Shown one piece after another: positions 40,148-48,804 of a stretch of DNA of 64,000 nucleotides. Numbering within the stretch: position 1 is the first letter of the stretch; every line of letters begins with the position of its first letter. A program made the translations under genes and the position numbers. The notes below the pieces were generated by a model, which was given only the letters and a program-made list of their open reading frames with translations, did not search any database and was not told where the DNA came from. Source of the stretch: an uncultured Alphaproteobacteria bacterium (GTDB taxonomy: Bacteria > Pseudomonadota > Alphaproteobacteria > RF32 > CAG-239); the NCBI GenBank assembly GCA_934270475.1, contig CAKQPS010000002.1, positions 1 through 64,000 of the forward strand. Direction: 5' to 3'.

Positions 40148-40795
40148 CTAAAATTCCTTTTGAGCAAATTCTTTTAAGGCAAGGCGAATAAGCGTCGGCA
40201 CATTGGCGTCCGGATTTTCTGCCAGAGCTTTAGATACGGCGCGATAAGCCTCCAAACGTTGATAGCCCAGATTAACCAAAGCCGAAATAACATCTTCGCT
40301 TTTAGAATAATCGGCGTCTTTGGGCAAAACAACCTGAGCTGCTGGAGCGCCTTCTATAGCTTCATCTGCATTGGTGCCGGAAATTCCGACCGGAATTGTA
40401 ACGATTTTATCTTTGAGTTCGGTAACTATGCGGGCAGCAAGTTTTGGACCCACACCGGAAGCGCGGCAAAATGATGTTTTATCTTGCGCGCTGACGGCTT
40501 GTGAAAGCTGTGCCGGAGTTAAAACCGAAAGAATACTCAGGCAAACTTTGGCACCTACTCCCTGAACTTTGGTAAGCGTGGAAAACCATTCTTTTTCCCA
40601 CGCATCGGCAAAGCCAAACAACGACAGACTGTCTTCCCGCACCACCATTTCTGTCAAAAGTGTGGCTTCCTGTCCCTGAACCAATTTACCAAGAGTTTTA
40701 GACGAAGCGGAAACGAGATAGCCAACGCCGTTCACGTCTATAATGCAATAATCATCGCCGATTGTGTCAATCAGCCCGCGTAATTTAGCAATCAT
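40148..40795 (-). CDS. ruvA: Holliday junction DNA helicase subunit RuvA
   Basis: The 215-residue protein starts MIAKLRGLIDT (ATG 40795, with AAGGA upstream), the usual start; a 26-residue upstream extension is rejected. Domain I is the OB fold (VNGVGYLV), domain II the helix-hairpin-helix pair (VQGVGAKVCLSIL, ASGVGPKLAARIV), and domain III a C-terminal RuvB-binding helix bundle (ALVNLGYQRLEAYRAV). It binds four-way junctions as a tetramer. Confidence 0.94.
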   Translation of the reverse strand: MIAKLRGLIDTIGDDYCIIDVNGVGYLVSASSKTLGKLVQGQEATLLTEMVVREDSLSLFGFADAWEKEWFSTLTKVQGVGAKVCLSILSVLTPAQLSQAVSAQDKTSFCRASGVGPKLAARIVTELKDKIVTIPVGISGTNADEAIEGAPAAQVVLPKDADYSKSEDVISALVNLGYQRLEAYRAVSKALAENPDANVPTLIRLALKEFAQKEF

Positions 40796-40890
40796 CTTTT
40801 TTACAATCCTTTTGTTGGCATAAGAGTAGCGAAAATATGCAAGCGGTGCAAGAGTTTTGTTGCTTTTCTGCAAAGCTTAATTTTATCAGA

Positions 40891-41631
40891 TCAGTACATA
40901 ACTTTATTCAGATACAAGCCGTAGGCGGGGGCGCTGATACCGGCTTTAGTACGGTCACAAGCCTCTAAAATGGTTTTGACGTCTTCCGGTTTGAGGCGTC
41001 CGTTGCCGACTTCTTTCAAGGTGCCGACCATATTGCGCACCTGATGATAAATAAACGAGCGCGCTTCCACGGTAAAAATAATTTCATCTCCGTTGCGCTC
41101 TATATCAAGTTTATCTAAAGTTTTCACCGGACTTTTTGCCTGACAGCCGGCTCCGCGGAATGAACTGAAATCGTGATGTCCAAGCAAATATGCAGCTCCT
41201 TGCCGCATTGCTTCAATATCCAGCGGATATGGCACGCGCCATACTCTGTCTACCAGCAAAGGACTAGGACCGCGGCGGTTCAAAATTCGATAAATATAGC
41301 CGCGTCCGACTGCGGAAAAACGGGCGTGAAAATCGTCAGTTACTTTTTCTGCCTGTAACACGCTGACCGGCGCTTGTAACTCGCGCAGCAAAGCGTTCAG
41401 ACTTTCCATTATTTTATATTCGCTCAAATCGATGTCTAAGTCAAAATGCGCCACTTGCGCCAAAGCGTGAACTCCGGCATCGGTTCGTCCGGCTCCGAAC
41501 ACTTCGGTTGTTTGGTGTGAAAAGCCTAAAATAGCTTTTTCTAAAAACTCCTGCGCGCTGGCGCCGTCTTTTTGCTTTTGCCAGCCTACCAAGTGAGTTC
41601 CCTCATATTCCACCGTGATTTTATAGCGCAT
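40891..41631 (-). CDS. truA: tRNA pseudouridine(38-40) synthase TruA
   Basis: The 246-residue enzyme isomerises uridines 38-40 in the tRNA anticodon arm. The catalytic Asp is in FGAGRTDAGVHALAQV. RGYIYRIL and FIYHQVRNMVGTL are family motifs. The ATG at 41631 is preferred (AAAGG before it) to the longer frame from 41658. It heads a minus-strand run with ruvA, ruvB and ybgC. Confidence 0.94.
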   Translation of the reverse strand: MRYKITVEYEGTHLVGWQKQKDGASAQEFLEKAILGFSHQTTEVFGAGRTDAGVHALAQVAHFDLDIDLSEYKIMESLNALLRELQAPVSVLQAEKVTDDFHARFSAVGRGYIYRILNRRGPSPLLVDRVWRVPYPLDIEAMRQGAAYLLGHHDFSSFRGAGCQAKSPVKTLDKLDIERNGDEIIFTVEARSFIYHQVRNMVGTLKEVGNGRLKPEDVKTILEACDRTKAGISAPAYGLYLNKVMY

Positions 41632-41709
41632 AACCAGCCTTTCTTTAATTTTTTGCAAAGATTAGGCGAGGATACGTCAAAAGTCAAATAAAAACATTCC
41701 ATAGCTGTT

Positions 41710-42642
41710 TTAACGCAAGAATTTGATGACTTCTAAAGCAGCTTTAGCTCCTGAACCAGCGGCAATAACCGCTTGATGATGCTCCGGCTCGCAGACATCT
41801 CCTGCCGCAAATACGCCTTTTATATTGGTAGAACAGCCGTTTGCCCCTGTGGCGATATATCCGTTTGAGGTTAAATTCAGATAATTACGGAACAGCTCGG
41901 TGTTCGGGTGATGCCCTATTGCCACAAACAAGCCGGCAACATGCAGTGTTTTTTGCATATCTGTTTTGACATTGCGAATCCTTAAACCGGTTACGGAAAG
42001 CGGCTCTTCTTCACCTAAAACTTCTTCAATCACATTATTCCAAACCAACACAATTTTCCGATTTTGCAATATACGCTGCTGCAAAACCGTATCGGCACGC
42101 AAAGAATGGCGGCGATGAATTAAATAAACCTTATCCGTAAAAGCCGACAAATACAGCGCTTCTTCTGCCGCCGTATTGCCACCGCCGACTACCGCAACTT
42201 CCTTGCCGCGATAGAAAAAGCCGTCGCAGGTGGCGCAAGATGAAACGCCGTGACCTATATATTTTTGCTCACTTGGCAACCCCAGCCAATTTACAGATGA
42301 ACCGGTTGCCACAATAATAGCTTTTGACTGATAGGAATTTCCGCCGATAGAACTACAGGTAAACGGGTGATCCAAAAAATCGACTTCCGATATGGTGTCG
42401 TCAAGCACAGTTACACCGCGCACTTCTGCCTGCTGCCGCATTTTTTCCATCAGCTCAAAACCAGTCAGCGTTTTGACAAACCCTGGGTAATTGTCTACTT
42501 CGTTTGATAAAATAAGCTGTCCACCCTTTTGATTTCCGACAACGATCAAAGCTTTCAGCCCTGCCCTTGCGGCATAAATTCCTGCTGTATACCCCGCCGG
42601 TCCTGAGCCTATTATTAAAACGTCCGTTTTATATTCTGCCAT
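41710..42642 (-). CDS. trxB: Thioredoxin reductase
   Basis: The 310-residue flavoprotein transfers electrons from NADPH to thioredoxin. The FAD loop is IIGSGPAGYTAGIYAARA, the redox pair is in SSCATCDGFF, the NADPH loop is VVGGGNTAAEEAL, and the C-terminal FAD loop GVFAAGDVCE is present. GGAGG lies before the start. Monocistronic as far as can be seen. Confidence 0.95.
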   Translation of the reverse strand: MAEYKTDVLIIGSGPAGYTAGIYAARAGLKALIVVGNQKGGQLILSNEVDNYPGFVKTLTGFELMEKMRQQAEVRGVTVLDDTISEVDFLDHPFTCSSIGGNSYQSKAIIVATGSSVNWLGLPSEQKYIGHGVSSCATCDGFFYRGKEVAVVGGGNTAAEEALYLSAFTDKVYLIHRRHSLRADTVLQQRILQNRKIVLVWNNVIEEVLGEEEPLSVTGLRIRNVKTDMQKTLHVAGLFVAIGHHPNTELFRNYLNLTSNGYIATGANGCSTNIKGVFAAGDVCEPEHHQAVIAAGSGAKAALEVIKFLR

Positions 42643-42773
42643 ATCGCCTCCTTTTATCCTATTAAATATGCCTGTTTTTTAATTTTACAACATTTCCCGT
42701 TTTGTCCAAAAACACACTGGACTTTTGGGAAAATACGCTCTATAATATAATAAATTTTAAAGGTGTTGCGAAA

Positions 42774-44588
42774 ATGAAAAAAGAGTATGAAAATTTTTTG
42801 TTAAGTGAATATAAAAACAGCATTTTTGAGCCATTTAAAACTTCTTTAGGGCAATATGACTTTATTGTACCGGCGGCATACGCAGACGGCACAACTAATA
42901 GCGATGCCTTTGAGCAAGCACTGTTCAGCCAATATCTAAAAAATCAAGCAGCGGAAATAGCCAAATACAGCAAAGACGGCACACGGAAAATTCCGACCTT
43001 GCGTTTTGCCGATAGGGTTATTGTCAAACCTTACAGCTTAAAAAATGTGCAAGATGATGAAGCAAGACGAATAGTTGTTGAAAATATTTATGCCCGCTAT
43101 AAAAAAGCTGTCCGCCTGACAATGCTTTTAAACAACGCCAATCCCAAAAACAGATTTAAGGTTTTGGTAGATACAGACAGTTTAAAAAGATTAAATAAAG
43201 CCTACAATCGTTTTCTGGCTCAAAAGTTTAAGGACAAGGCGCTTGCCTCTTCTGCAAAAATGAATGATTTTACCGAACGCGGCGGAAACTTTCTTTACGG
43301 CACATTCAAAACTTTAACGGCGCCTATTTTCAAAAATATGAATGATAAATATTTGCAGCGTATTGAGCATATTAAAAGAGTTTTTGAAAAGAATCGGCGA
43401 AAAATGGGAGCTGTTTTGGGCGCTGCCACCTTGAGCGCTTTTTTATCATTGGGCGCTTATAAATGTTCAAATCAGGAAAAAGAACGCAAGACCGATGTTA
43501 TTGAAGACGAAATTGCACCGACTAAAACATTGAAACATTTTTCTGAAGCCGTGGCTCGCTATACGCACACAACTCAGAGCGCGAAAACGCCAAAAGACAA
43601 ACAAAAAGCCAATACTCCTGCTGTCGGCTTTAACACTTTGGATAAAAACGTGCAAGAAGCGCTGACAGCTCAAGGTTTGGGCAAAGACCAATTAAACGAT
43701 GTGCAAAAGCATAACCTGAAAGCATTTATCAATACCCAGCAAGATTTCAGAACATTTATGGCATTTGCCGAAAACTTCCATGCCACTACATATGACGACA
43801 ACAAAGGATTTTTGACTATCGGCTACGGCTGCACAAATTATATTGATGAAAAAGGAATGCCTTTGGAAAAACGCGGCGCAAAAGGCAAAATGTCGGCTTT
43901 TGTGCAAAAGGGACAATATATCACCCAGCATCAGGGAATGCAGCAAGTCGACCGTTCCTCTTACTTTTACTTGCTTCCAAAAATTTTGAAAAATGTAAAA
44001 GTAAAGCTTAATGACACCAAAATGTTTGTGACTAAAAACTTTGCTTTTGTGGCAAATAACGAATTTGGAAATTCAGAATTTGTAAAGGCGCTGAATGAAA
44101 ATAAACCTAACAGCTATTTAAGCCGCTGTTTGGCGCTGTGGAAAGTTGACGCCGGAATTTCTAAAAGATTCTTTGTGCTGCATATGATTTTGAACAATTA
44201 CATCAAAACCGATGAAATAAAAACCTTTAAGCCAGCCGGCTGCTATGACCTGCAGGTTGACCAATGTTTGGTTTGCAATAAGAATCCGGACGGCTCGACC
44301 AAAATGAAAAAAACTCCGGTGGTAACTACTGAAATTAAAAACGGAAAAAAGAAAAAAATAAGACGCTTTAAAAACCGTCCGGTGTATAAAATGAAAAACG
44401 GCATGCCGCAATTTTATTGCGAACGGCAGGTTATTGACGATGCTATTGCTTTGATGAAAGCCGAGCCAGACGAAAAATGCGTGGCGCAAATTGTGCCTTC
44501 TGAAAAAAAGCAGATGTATTATTTGAGCGAAAACAAACCAAAAGTTAACTTAGCACAGGCTAAGCAAAACAAAAATGAACGCAGCTGA
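42774..44588 (+). CDS. Membrane-anchored lysozyme-like (GH24-type) protein
   Basis: The 604-residue protein starts at ATG 42774 with AAGGTG upstream. Residues 1-215 are a novel, charged cytoplasmic part. A single membrane helix (MGAVLGAATLSAFLSLGAYK, about 217-236) anchors it. After a polar linker, a lysozyme fold follows (about 325-460) with FAENFHATTYDDN (candidate catalytic Glu) and FLTIGYGCTNY. A basic tail with paired Cys (CLVCNK) ends the protein. It would cut peptidoglycan on the outer face of the inner membrane. The N-terminal domain is unrecognised. Confidence 0.7.
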   Translation: MKKEYENFLLSEYKNSIFEPFKTSLGQYDFIVPAAYADGTTNSDAFEQALFSQYLKNQAAEIAKYSKDGTRKIPTLRFADRVIVKPYSLKNVQDDEARRIVVENIYARYKKAVRLTMLLNNANPKNRFKVLVDTDSLKRLNKAYNRFLAQKFKDKALASSAKMNDFTERGGNFLYGTFKTLTAPIFKNMNDKYLQRIEHIKRVFEKNRRKMGAVLGAATLSAFLSLGAYKCSNQEKERKTDVIEDEIAPTKTLKHFSEAVARYTHTTQSAKTPKDKQKANTPAVGFNTLDKNVQEALTAQGLGKDQLNDVQKHNLKAFINTQQDFRTFMAFAENFHATTYDDNKGFLTIGYGCTNYIDEKGMPLEKRGAKGKMSAFVQKGQYITQHQGMQQVDRSSYFYLLPKILKNVKVKLNDTKMFVTKNFAFVANNEFGNSEFVKALNENKPNSYLSRCLALWKVDAGISKRFFVLHMILNNYIKTDEIKTFKPAGCYDLQVDQCLVCNKNPDGSTKMKKTPVVTTEIKNGKKKKIRRFKNRPVYKMKNGMPQFYCERQVIDDAIALMKAEPDEKCVAQIVPSEKKQMYYLSENKPKVNLAQAKQNKNERS

Positions 44589-44664
44589 TAAAAAACACTT
44601 GCTTTTATTATGAAATGTTTTAGAGTAGTTTCCGCTGATATAAAAATTTTAAGGAGAATTAAAT

Positions 44665-44904
44665 ATGCCTTCAGTAGTAAATAACAACTGTGTAAAATGC
44701 GGCACTTGCGCCTCTGTTTGCCCAGTAAGCGCTTTTCATGTTAGCGATGAACAGTATGTTGTAGATCCGGATACCTGCATTGACTGCGGCGTTTGCATTT
44801 CAGAATGCCCGCAAAGCGCTATTTCCAGCGATGCAGAAGCTGACGAAGCTGCTATCAAGTTCAATGCTGAACAAGCTAAAGTTTGCCCAAACGCAAATGA
44901 CTAA
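44665..44904 (+). CDS. 2[4Fe-4S] ferredoxin
   Basis: The 79-residue protein has two CxxCxxCxxxCP motifs, CVKCGTCASVCP and CIDCGVCISECP, typical of a bacterial-type 2[4Fe-4S] ferredoxin. An acidic C-terminal helix carries a further Cys near the end (VCPNAND). It serves as a low-potential electron carrier. AAGGAG precedes the ATG, and a clear terminator follows, so it is monocistronic. Confidence 0.93.
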   Translation: MPSVVNNNCVKCGTCASVCPVSAFHVSDEQYVVDPDTCIDCGVCISECPQSAISSDAEADEAAIKFNAEQAKVCPNAND

Positions 44905-44927
44905 TTTGTTTAGCAAATAGGCTTTAG

Positions 44928-44955
44928 CTCAGGAGTTCAGCTCCTGAGTTTTTTT
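44928..44955 (+). terminator. Terminator of the ferredoxin gene
   Basis: CTCAGGAG (44928-44935) pairs with CTCCTGAG (44941-44948), then TTTTTTTG. Confidence 0.92.
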
Positions 44956-44975
44956 GTATTAAAAGGAAAAAAGCA

Positions 44976-45725
44976 ATGCTGCCGCCATATACTTCAGATT
45001 ATCTTCTAGACAAGAAAGTTAAGATTTTTCAACCGGTTGACGGATACCGCGCCTCAACTGACGCCGTATTGCTGGCAGCTTTTGCAGCAAGCCTGAAAAA
45101 TGGAAAAATTTTAGATGTCGGTTCAGGCACCGGCGCTGTGTCATTGTGTTTAGCCAAACGTTTTGAAAACAACAATGTCGACATTTTGGGACTGGAGCTT
45201 CAGCCGGAATTAGCGGAATTGTCAACATTCAGCGCGCAAGAAAACAATTTTAAGCATTTACATTACCAAAACGCAGACATCAGACTGGGAACAAAAGAAA
45301 ATAATCTTGTTCCCTGCTCGTTTGACGCGGTTGTCACCAACCCTCCCTACAGCGAACACGATTTGCCATCACCGAACAAAAGCAAAGCAGCAGCCCACAA
45401 TCACAGCGGCTTTGACTTGTGTCATTGGCTGGAGTTCTGCCTGAAAATGGCAAAGCCGTTCGGTAAAATATATATAGTAAACCGCGCCGAAGCCCTGCCG
45501 CAAATTTGCAATATTTTGCACAACAAAGCCGGTAATTTGCAAATTTTGCCGATTTATTCCAAAAAAGGACAAGCGGCAAAGCGGGTTTTAGTGGCGGCGC
45601 AAAAAGATTCTAAAGCCCCCTGCCATATTTTACCTCCATTTATTACCCATTTAGAAAATGGCAGCTACAGCGAAGCGGCGCAAAAAATTTTACGCTCCGG
45701 CTTGGGCTTTGAAGACATTATTTAA
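44976..45725 (+). CDS. TrmN6/YfiC-like tRNA adenine-N6 methyltransferase
   Basis: The 249-residue protein has the SAM loop ILDVGSGTGAVSLCLA and the N6-adenine catalytic motif VTNPPYSEHD. The N-terminal QPVDGYRASTDAVLLAAF matches the YfiC family, which modifies A37 of tRNA-Val. AAAGG lies before the ATG. It is a likely function; RNA or DNA substrates outside tRNA-Val cannot be excluded. Confidence 0.85.
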   Translation: MLPPYTSDYLLDKKVKIFQPVDGYRASTDAVLLAAFAASLKNGKILDVGSGTGAVSLCLAKRFENNNVDILGLELQPELAELSTFSAQENNFKHLHYQNADIRLGTKENNLVPCSFDAVVTNPPYSEHDLPSPNKSKAAAHNHSGFDLCHWLEFCLKMAKPFGKIYIVNRAEALPQICNILHNKAGNLQILPIYSKKGQAAKRVLVAAQKDSKAPCHILPPFITHLENGSYSEAAQKILRSGLGFEDII

Positions 45726-45785
45726 GATAGTATTTACTTTTTGAAGCTAAAGTATTATTATAACGGCTAACAGAAAGGCTTTTTA

Positions 45786-46859
45786 ATGTTAAAATATATT
45801 TTGTTTGTGTTTTCTCTTTGTTATGCTTTTGCAGCAAAAGCTGATGTGAGCAAGTTTGTGTTTCCAGAATATTTGGACGATGAAACTTATGAACAATGCA
45901 GCAAAATAACCAACAATAACGATGAATGCGCTAAAGAAGAAAGCCAGCGTATTTTACGCGACGTAAAAATTCTTTATAAAAATCTGCTTGCCGACAACAG
46001 ATTGATTGGCTGGAACGGCTCTTTGGATAAAAACAAAGATATGCTGCGCGATATGTATGAAAGCTGGACGGCTTACCGCAACCGCATTTGTTCGCTGAAT
46101 GTGCCGGCAACTAAATATATTGCTCCATTGATTGATCCTAAAATTTCCTGCACCTTGTATCAAAACTTTTTGCAAAAGGATTATTTAAGCAACATTCTGC
46201 ACAATCTTAATATAAACAATCCGCGCAATCCGTATGCGTCGCGGCTTATCAATGCCGACGGCGGCAACAGATATTTGGAAGTTGATCACGACGAGCAATA
46301 TAACTCCTGCATTGCCGAAAAAAAGCCGCAAGATGAATGCATTAAGGGCGAAATAGAACGCACGACTAAATATATTAAGAACGACTTAGCCACTATTTTA
46401 ACTATGCCGACAATTGAAAAATGGAATAACGGACCGGATATTAAAAACGGCAACATCCGTGATATGTTTGACAGCTGGGTGGCTTATCGCAACCGCATTT
46501 GCTCGCTGACAGCTTATGTGCAAAAAATTGCAAATCCGCAAAAACCGGTATCTTTTGATTATTGCATACAATATTATAATGAAAGCTTTGCCGCTTTGCT
46601 GGATTTATATTTGAAAAATGCCAACTCCGTTTTGGACGAAGACCCAACTGACAGCAAAGAACCGGAAGAAGGCGGCGCAGAAGAAGGACGTTCCTTAACT
46701 CCGCTGAAACGGCATATTGTAACCGATTTAGACAATTCGGTTGCCTCTACTGCCGCAGATGATGAAGACGGCGAAACTGTGCAGCAGGCAGACACAGCGA
46801 GTGCACCGGAAACCACAGACAAGCGCGGCAGACAGCTGCCGTCTTGGGCAACTAAATAA
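45786..46859 (+). CDS. Secreted protein with two LprI-like (DUF1311) repeats
   Basis: The 357-residue protein has a signal peptide (FVFSLCYAFAAKA-D). Two similar domains, about residues 25-145 and 165-285, each run YEQCSK...NDECAKEE to RDMYESWTAYRNRICSL, with four Cys. This repeats the LprI/DUF1311 pattern of lysozyme-inhibitor-like proteins. The C-terminal 70 residues are acidic and low in complexity. Its window also contains two lysozyme-like proteins, but no direct link is shown. Inhibitor function is inferred from family resemblance. Confidence 0.65.
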   Translation: MLKYILFVFSLCYAFAAKADVSKFVFPEYLDDETYEQCSKITNNNDECAKEESQRILRDVKILYKNLLADNRLIGWNGSLDKNKDMLRDMYESWTAYRNRICSLNVPATKYIAPLIDPKISCTLYQNFLQKDYLSNILHNLNINNPRNPYASRLINADGGNRYLEVDHDEQYNSCIAEKKPQDECIKGEIERTTKYIKNDLATILTMPTIEKWNNGPDIKNGNIRDMFDSWVAYRNRICSLTAYVQKIANPQKPVSFDYCIQYYNESFAALLDLYLKNANSVLDEDPTDSKEPEEGGAEEGRSLTPLKRHIVTDLDNSVASTAADDEDGETVQQADTASAPETTDKRGRQLPSWATK

Positions 46860-46940
46860 ACAATCTAAATTTTAATAAGTTTTTAATAAATATACATACC
46901 TGAATGTATAAAAAAAATATTGAAGTTTTTGAATTTTGTT

Positions 46941-46966
46941 TTATACATACCATTTGGTATAATATA
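46941..46966 (+). promoter_or_regulatory. Candidate TetR operator and -10 element
   Basis: ATACCATTTGGTAT (46947-46960) is a 6-2-6 inverted repeat, and TATAAT (46958-46963) overlaps its right end. A related TACATACCTGAATGTATA lies about 50 bases upstream. Position before a TetR gene that heads an efflux operon suggests autoregulation. Confidence 0.55.
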
Positions 46967-46985
46967 AATCAAAGGTATATCCGCA

Positions 46986-47621
46986 ATGCGCAGAACAAAA
47001 GAAGATGCAGAGCAAACCAGACAGGCGATTTTAGAATCCGCCATGGATATCTTTTATGAAAAAGGCTATTCAAAAACCACTTTTGATGAAATCGCCAAAC
47101 GCATAAATTTGACTAAAGGCGCGGTTTATTGGTATTTTCGCAACAAGCCGGATATTGTCGCTGCACTAATCAATGATTTTGTGCAGAAACATATAAAACG
47201 ACTTGAAGAATTTCGTGCCGGTAAAGAAGAAGAAAATTTGGATATTTTGGCTGATATGATGCTGCTTGCTTATCATCACATGAAAAAAAATCCGCTGGAA
47301 TATAAATTTATCTTTTTTATTACCTGTCAAATGGAATGGAGCGAAGCTATTTTGGTAAAAATCCGTCCTTTAGTGGAACAAACCAGAGAGGTTTCTCGCA
47401 AAATTATGAGCGACACATTGTGCAAGCTTAAAGAAAATAAAAAAATAAAAGCAGATGTTGATGTTGAAAGCATCACGGAAATTTTGCAAGCTTTGTGGAT
47501 GGGTCTTTTAGAAAACTATTTGGCAAAACGGATGACTTTGGATTTTGAACAAATTGTAAGACAAGGATTTAATTTAATTTTTAACAGTATAAAAACGGAA
47601 GGTGTAAACAATGAAAATTAG
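46986..47621 (+). CDS. TetR/AcrR-family repressor
   Basis: The 211-residue regulator has the N-terminal TetR helix-turn-helix (FDEIAKRINLTKGAVYWYF). The C-terminal ligand domain is all-helical. It overlaps the membrane-fusion gene by 11 bases and heads an RND efflux operon, the typical arrangement for a local repressor that responds to a pump substrate. A palindromic operator lies just upstream. Confidence 0.9.
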   Translation: MRRTKEDAEQTRQAILESAMDIFYEKGYSKTTFDEIAKRINLTKGAVYWYFRNKPDIVAALINDFVQKHIKRLEEFRAGKEEENLDILADMMLLAYHHMKKNPLEYKFIFFITCQMEWSEAILVKIRPLVEQTREVSRKIMSDTLCKLKENKKIKADVDVESITEILQALWMGLLENYLAKRMTLDFEQIVRQGFNLIFNSIKTEGVNNEN

Positions 47622-48786
47622 TTCTCCAAACATTAAAGGAGCCATTGTTAGAATTGCAATCTTATTGGTGTGCATTTCTATCGGTTGGTATTTAAAAGGA
47701 CGCTTGTCTCCATCGGCTCAGGGAATGGGCTATGGAATGGGCGAAGTTTATGTCTTGGCGCAAAAAAGCGAAACAAAAGATATCACTTCGGCTCAAACAA
47801 AAATTTCATATGTTGAAACAATAAACGAAGTAAACATTTTGCCGCAGGTTACCGGCACGGTTGAAAACGTTTTGTTCCAAGAAGGCAAGTTTGTTAATGA
47901 AGGCGATGTTCTGTTTGAAATAGACCCTTCTAAATATCAAGCCGCTTATGATTTGGCAAAAGCCCGCCTAGACAGCGCCAAGGCTAATTTGGTGCGCGCC
48001 GAACGCGACTATAACCGTCAAGTAAAATTGAGCAGCGAAAAATTTGCATCCAAAGCAACTTTTGACTCTTCTCAAAGCGGATATTTACAAGCTAAAGCCG
48101 CTGTTGAAGAAGCTCAAGCCAACTTAGATGTCGCTAAAATTGATTTGGACAACACCAAAGTAGCCGCTCCTATCAGCGGACGTATTGGTAAAGCCTTGGT
48201 AACTAAAGGTAACTATGTTGTTGCATCTAATCAGGTATTGGCAAAAATCGTACAAATCAGCCCGATGAGAATTTCTTTTTCTTTGACGGATAAAGAAGTT
48301 TTGCAAGTTAAAAAAATGGGACATAAAGCTGAAGATTTAACCGCCCGCATTACCTTGGCTGACGGCGAAGTTATAGATGAAAAGGTTGTCGACAAATTCT
48401 TAAACAATGAAATCAATTCTTCCACCGCTACTGTTTCTATTTTTGTAGATGTAGATAACTCCGACCAAAAATTGATTCCGGGAAACTATGTTCAATCTGC
48501 TATTTTGACCGGTAAACCAACATATTCTGTTGTGGTTCCGCAATCTGCTTTGAACTATGATACCGACGGCGCATTTGTTTATATTGCTAAAATTGATGAG
48601 AGCAAAAGCAAAGAAAATGAACTTCATGGCGTGGCAGAACAGCGTCGTGTTGTTTTAGGCGATTCAATTAACGAAAACGAACAAATCATTATGAACGGCT
48701 TGAAAGAAGGCGAATTGATTGTGGTTTCCGGTACAGTGAAGATTCAAAACAATTCTCCGATTAAAGTCGGCGTTTTAGAAAAATAA
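47611..48786 (+). CDS. RND efflux periplasmic adaptor (AcrA-like)
   Basis: The 391-residue protein starts with a membrane-anchoring helix (AIVRIAILLVCISIGWYL). The biotinyl-lipoyl segment (VTGTVENVLFQEGKFVNEGD), alpha-helical hairpin (about 110-185) and beta-barrel (RISFSLTDKEVL) follow, all features of HlyD/AcrA adaptors. It links the RND pump to an outer-membrane channel. No TolC-like gene follows here, so the channel must be encoded elsewhere. Confidence 0.92.
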   Translation: MKISSPNIKGAIVRIAILLVCISIGWYLKGRLSPSAQGMGYGMGEVYVLAQKSETKDITSAQTKISYVETINEVNILPQVTGTVENVLFQEGKFVNEGDVLFEIDPSKYQAAYDLAKARLDSAKANLVRAERDYNRQVKLSSEKFASKATFDSSQSGYLQAKAAVEEAQANLDVAKIDLDNTKVAAPISGRIGKALVTKGNYVVASNQVLAKIVQISPMRISFSLTDKEVLQVKKMGHKAEDLTARITLADGEVIDEKVVDKFLNNEINSSTATVSIFVDVDNSDQKLIPGNYVQSAILTGKPTYSVVVPQSALNYDTDGAFVYIAKIDESKSKENELHGVAEQRRVVLGDSINENEQIIMNGLKEGELIVVSGTVKIQNNSPIKVGVLEK

Positions 48787-48804
48787 AAATAGGATAAAAG
48801 AAAA

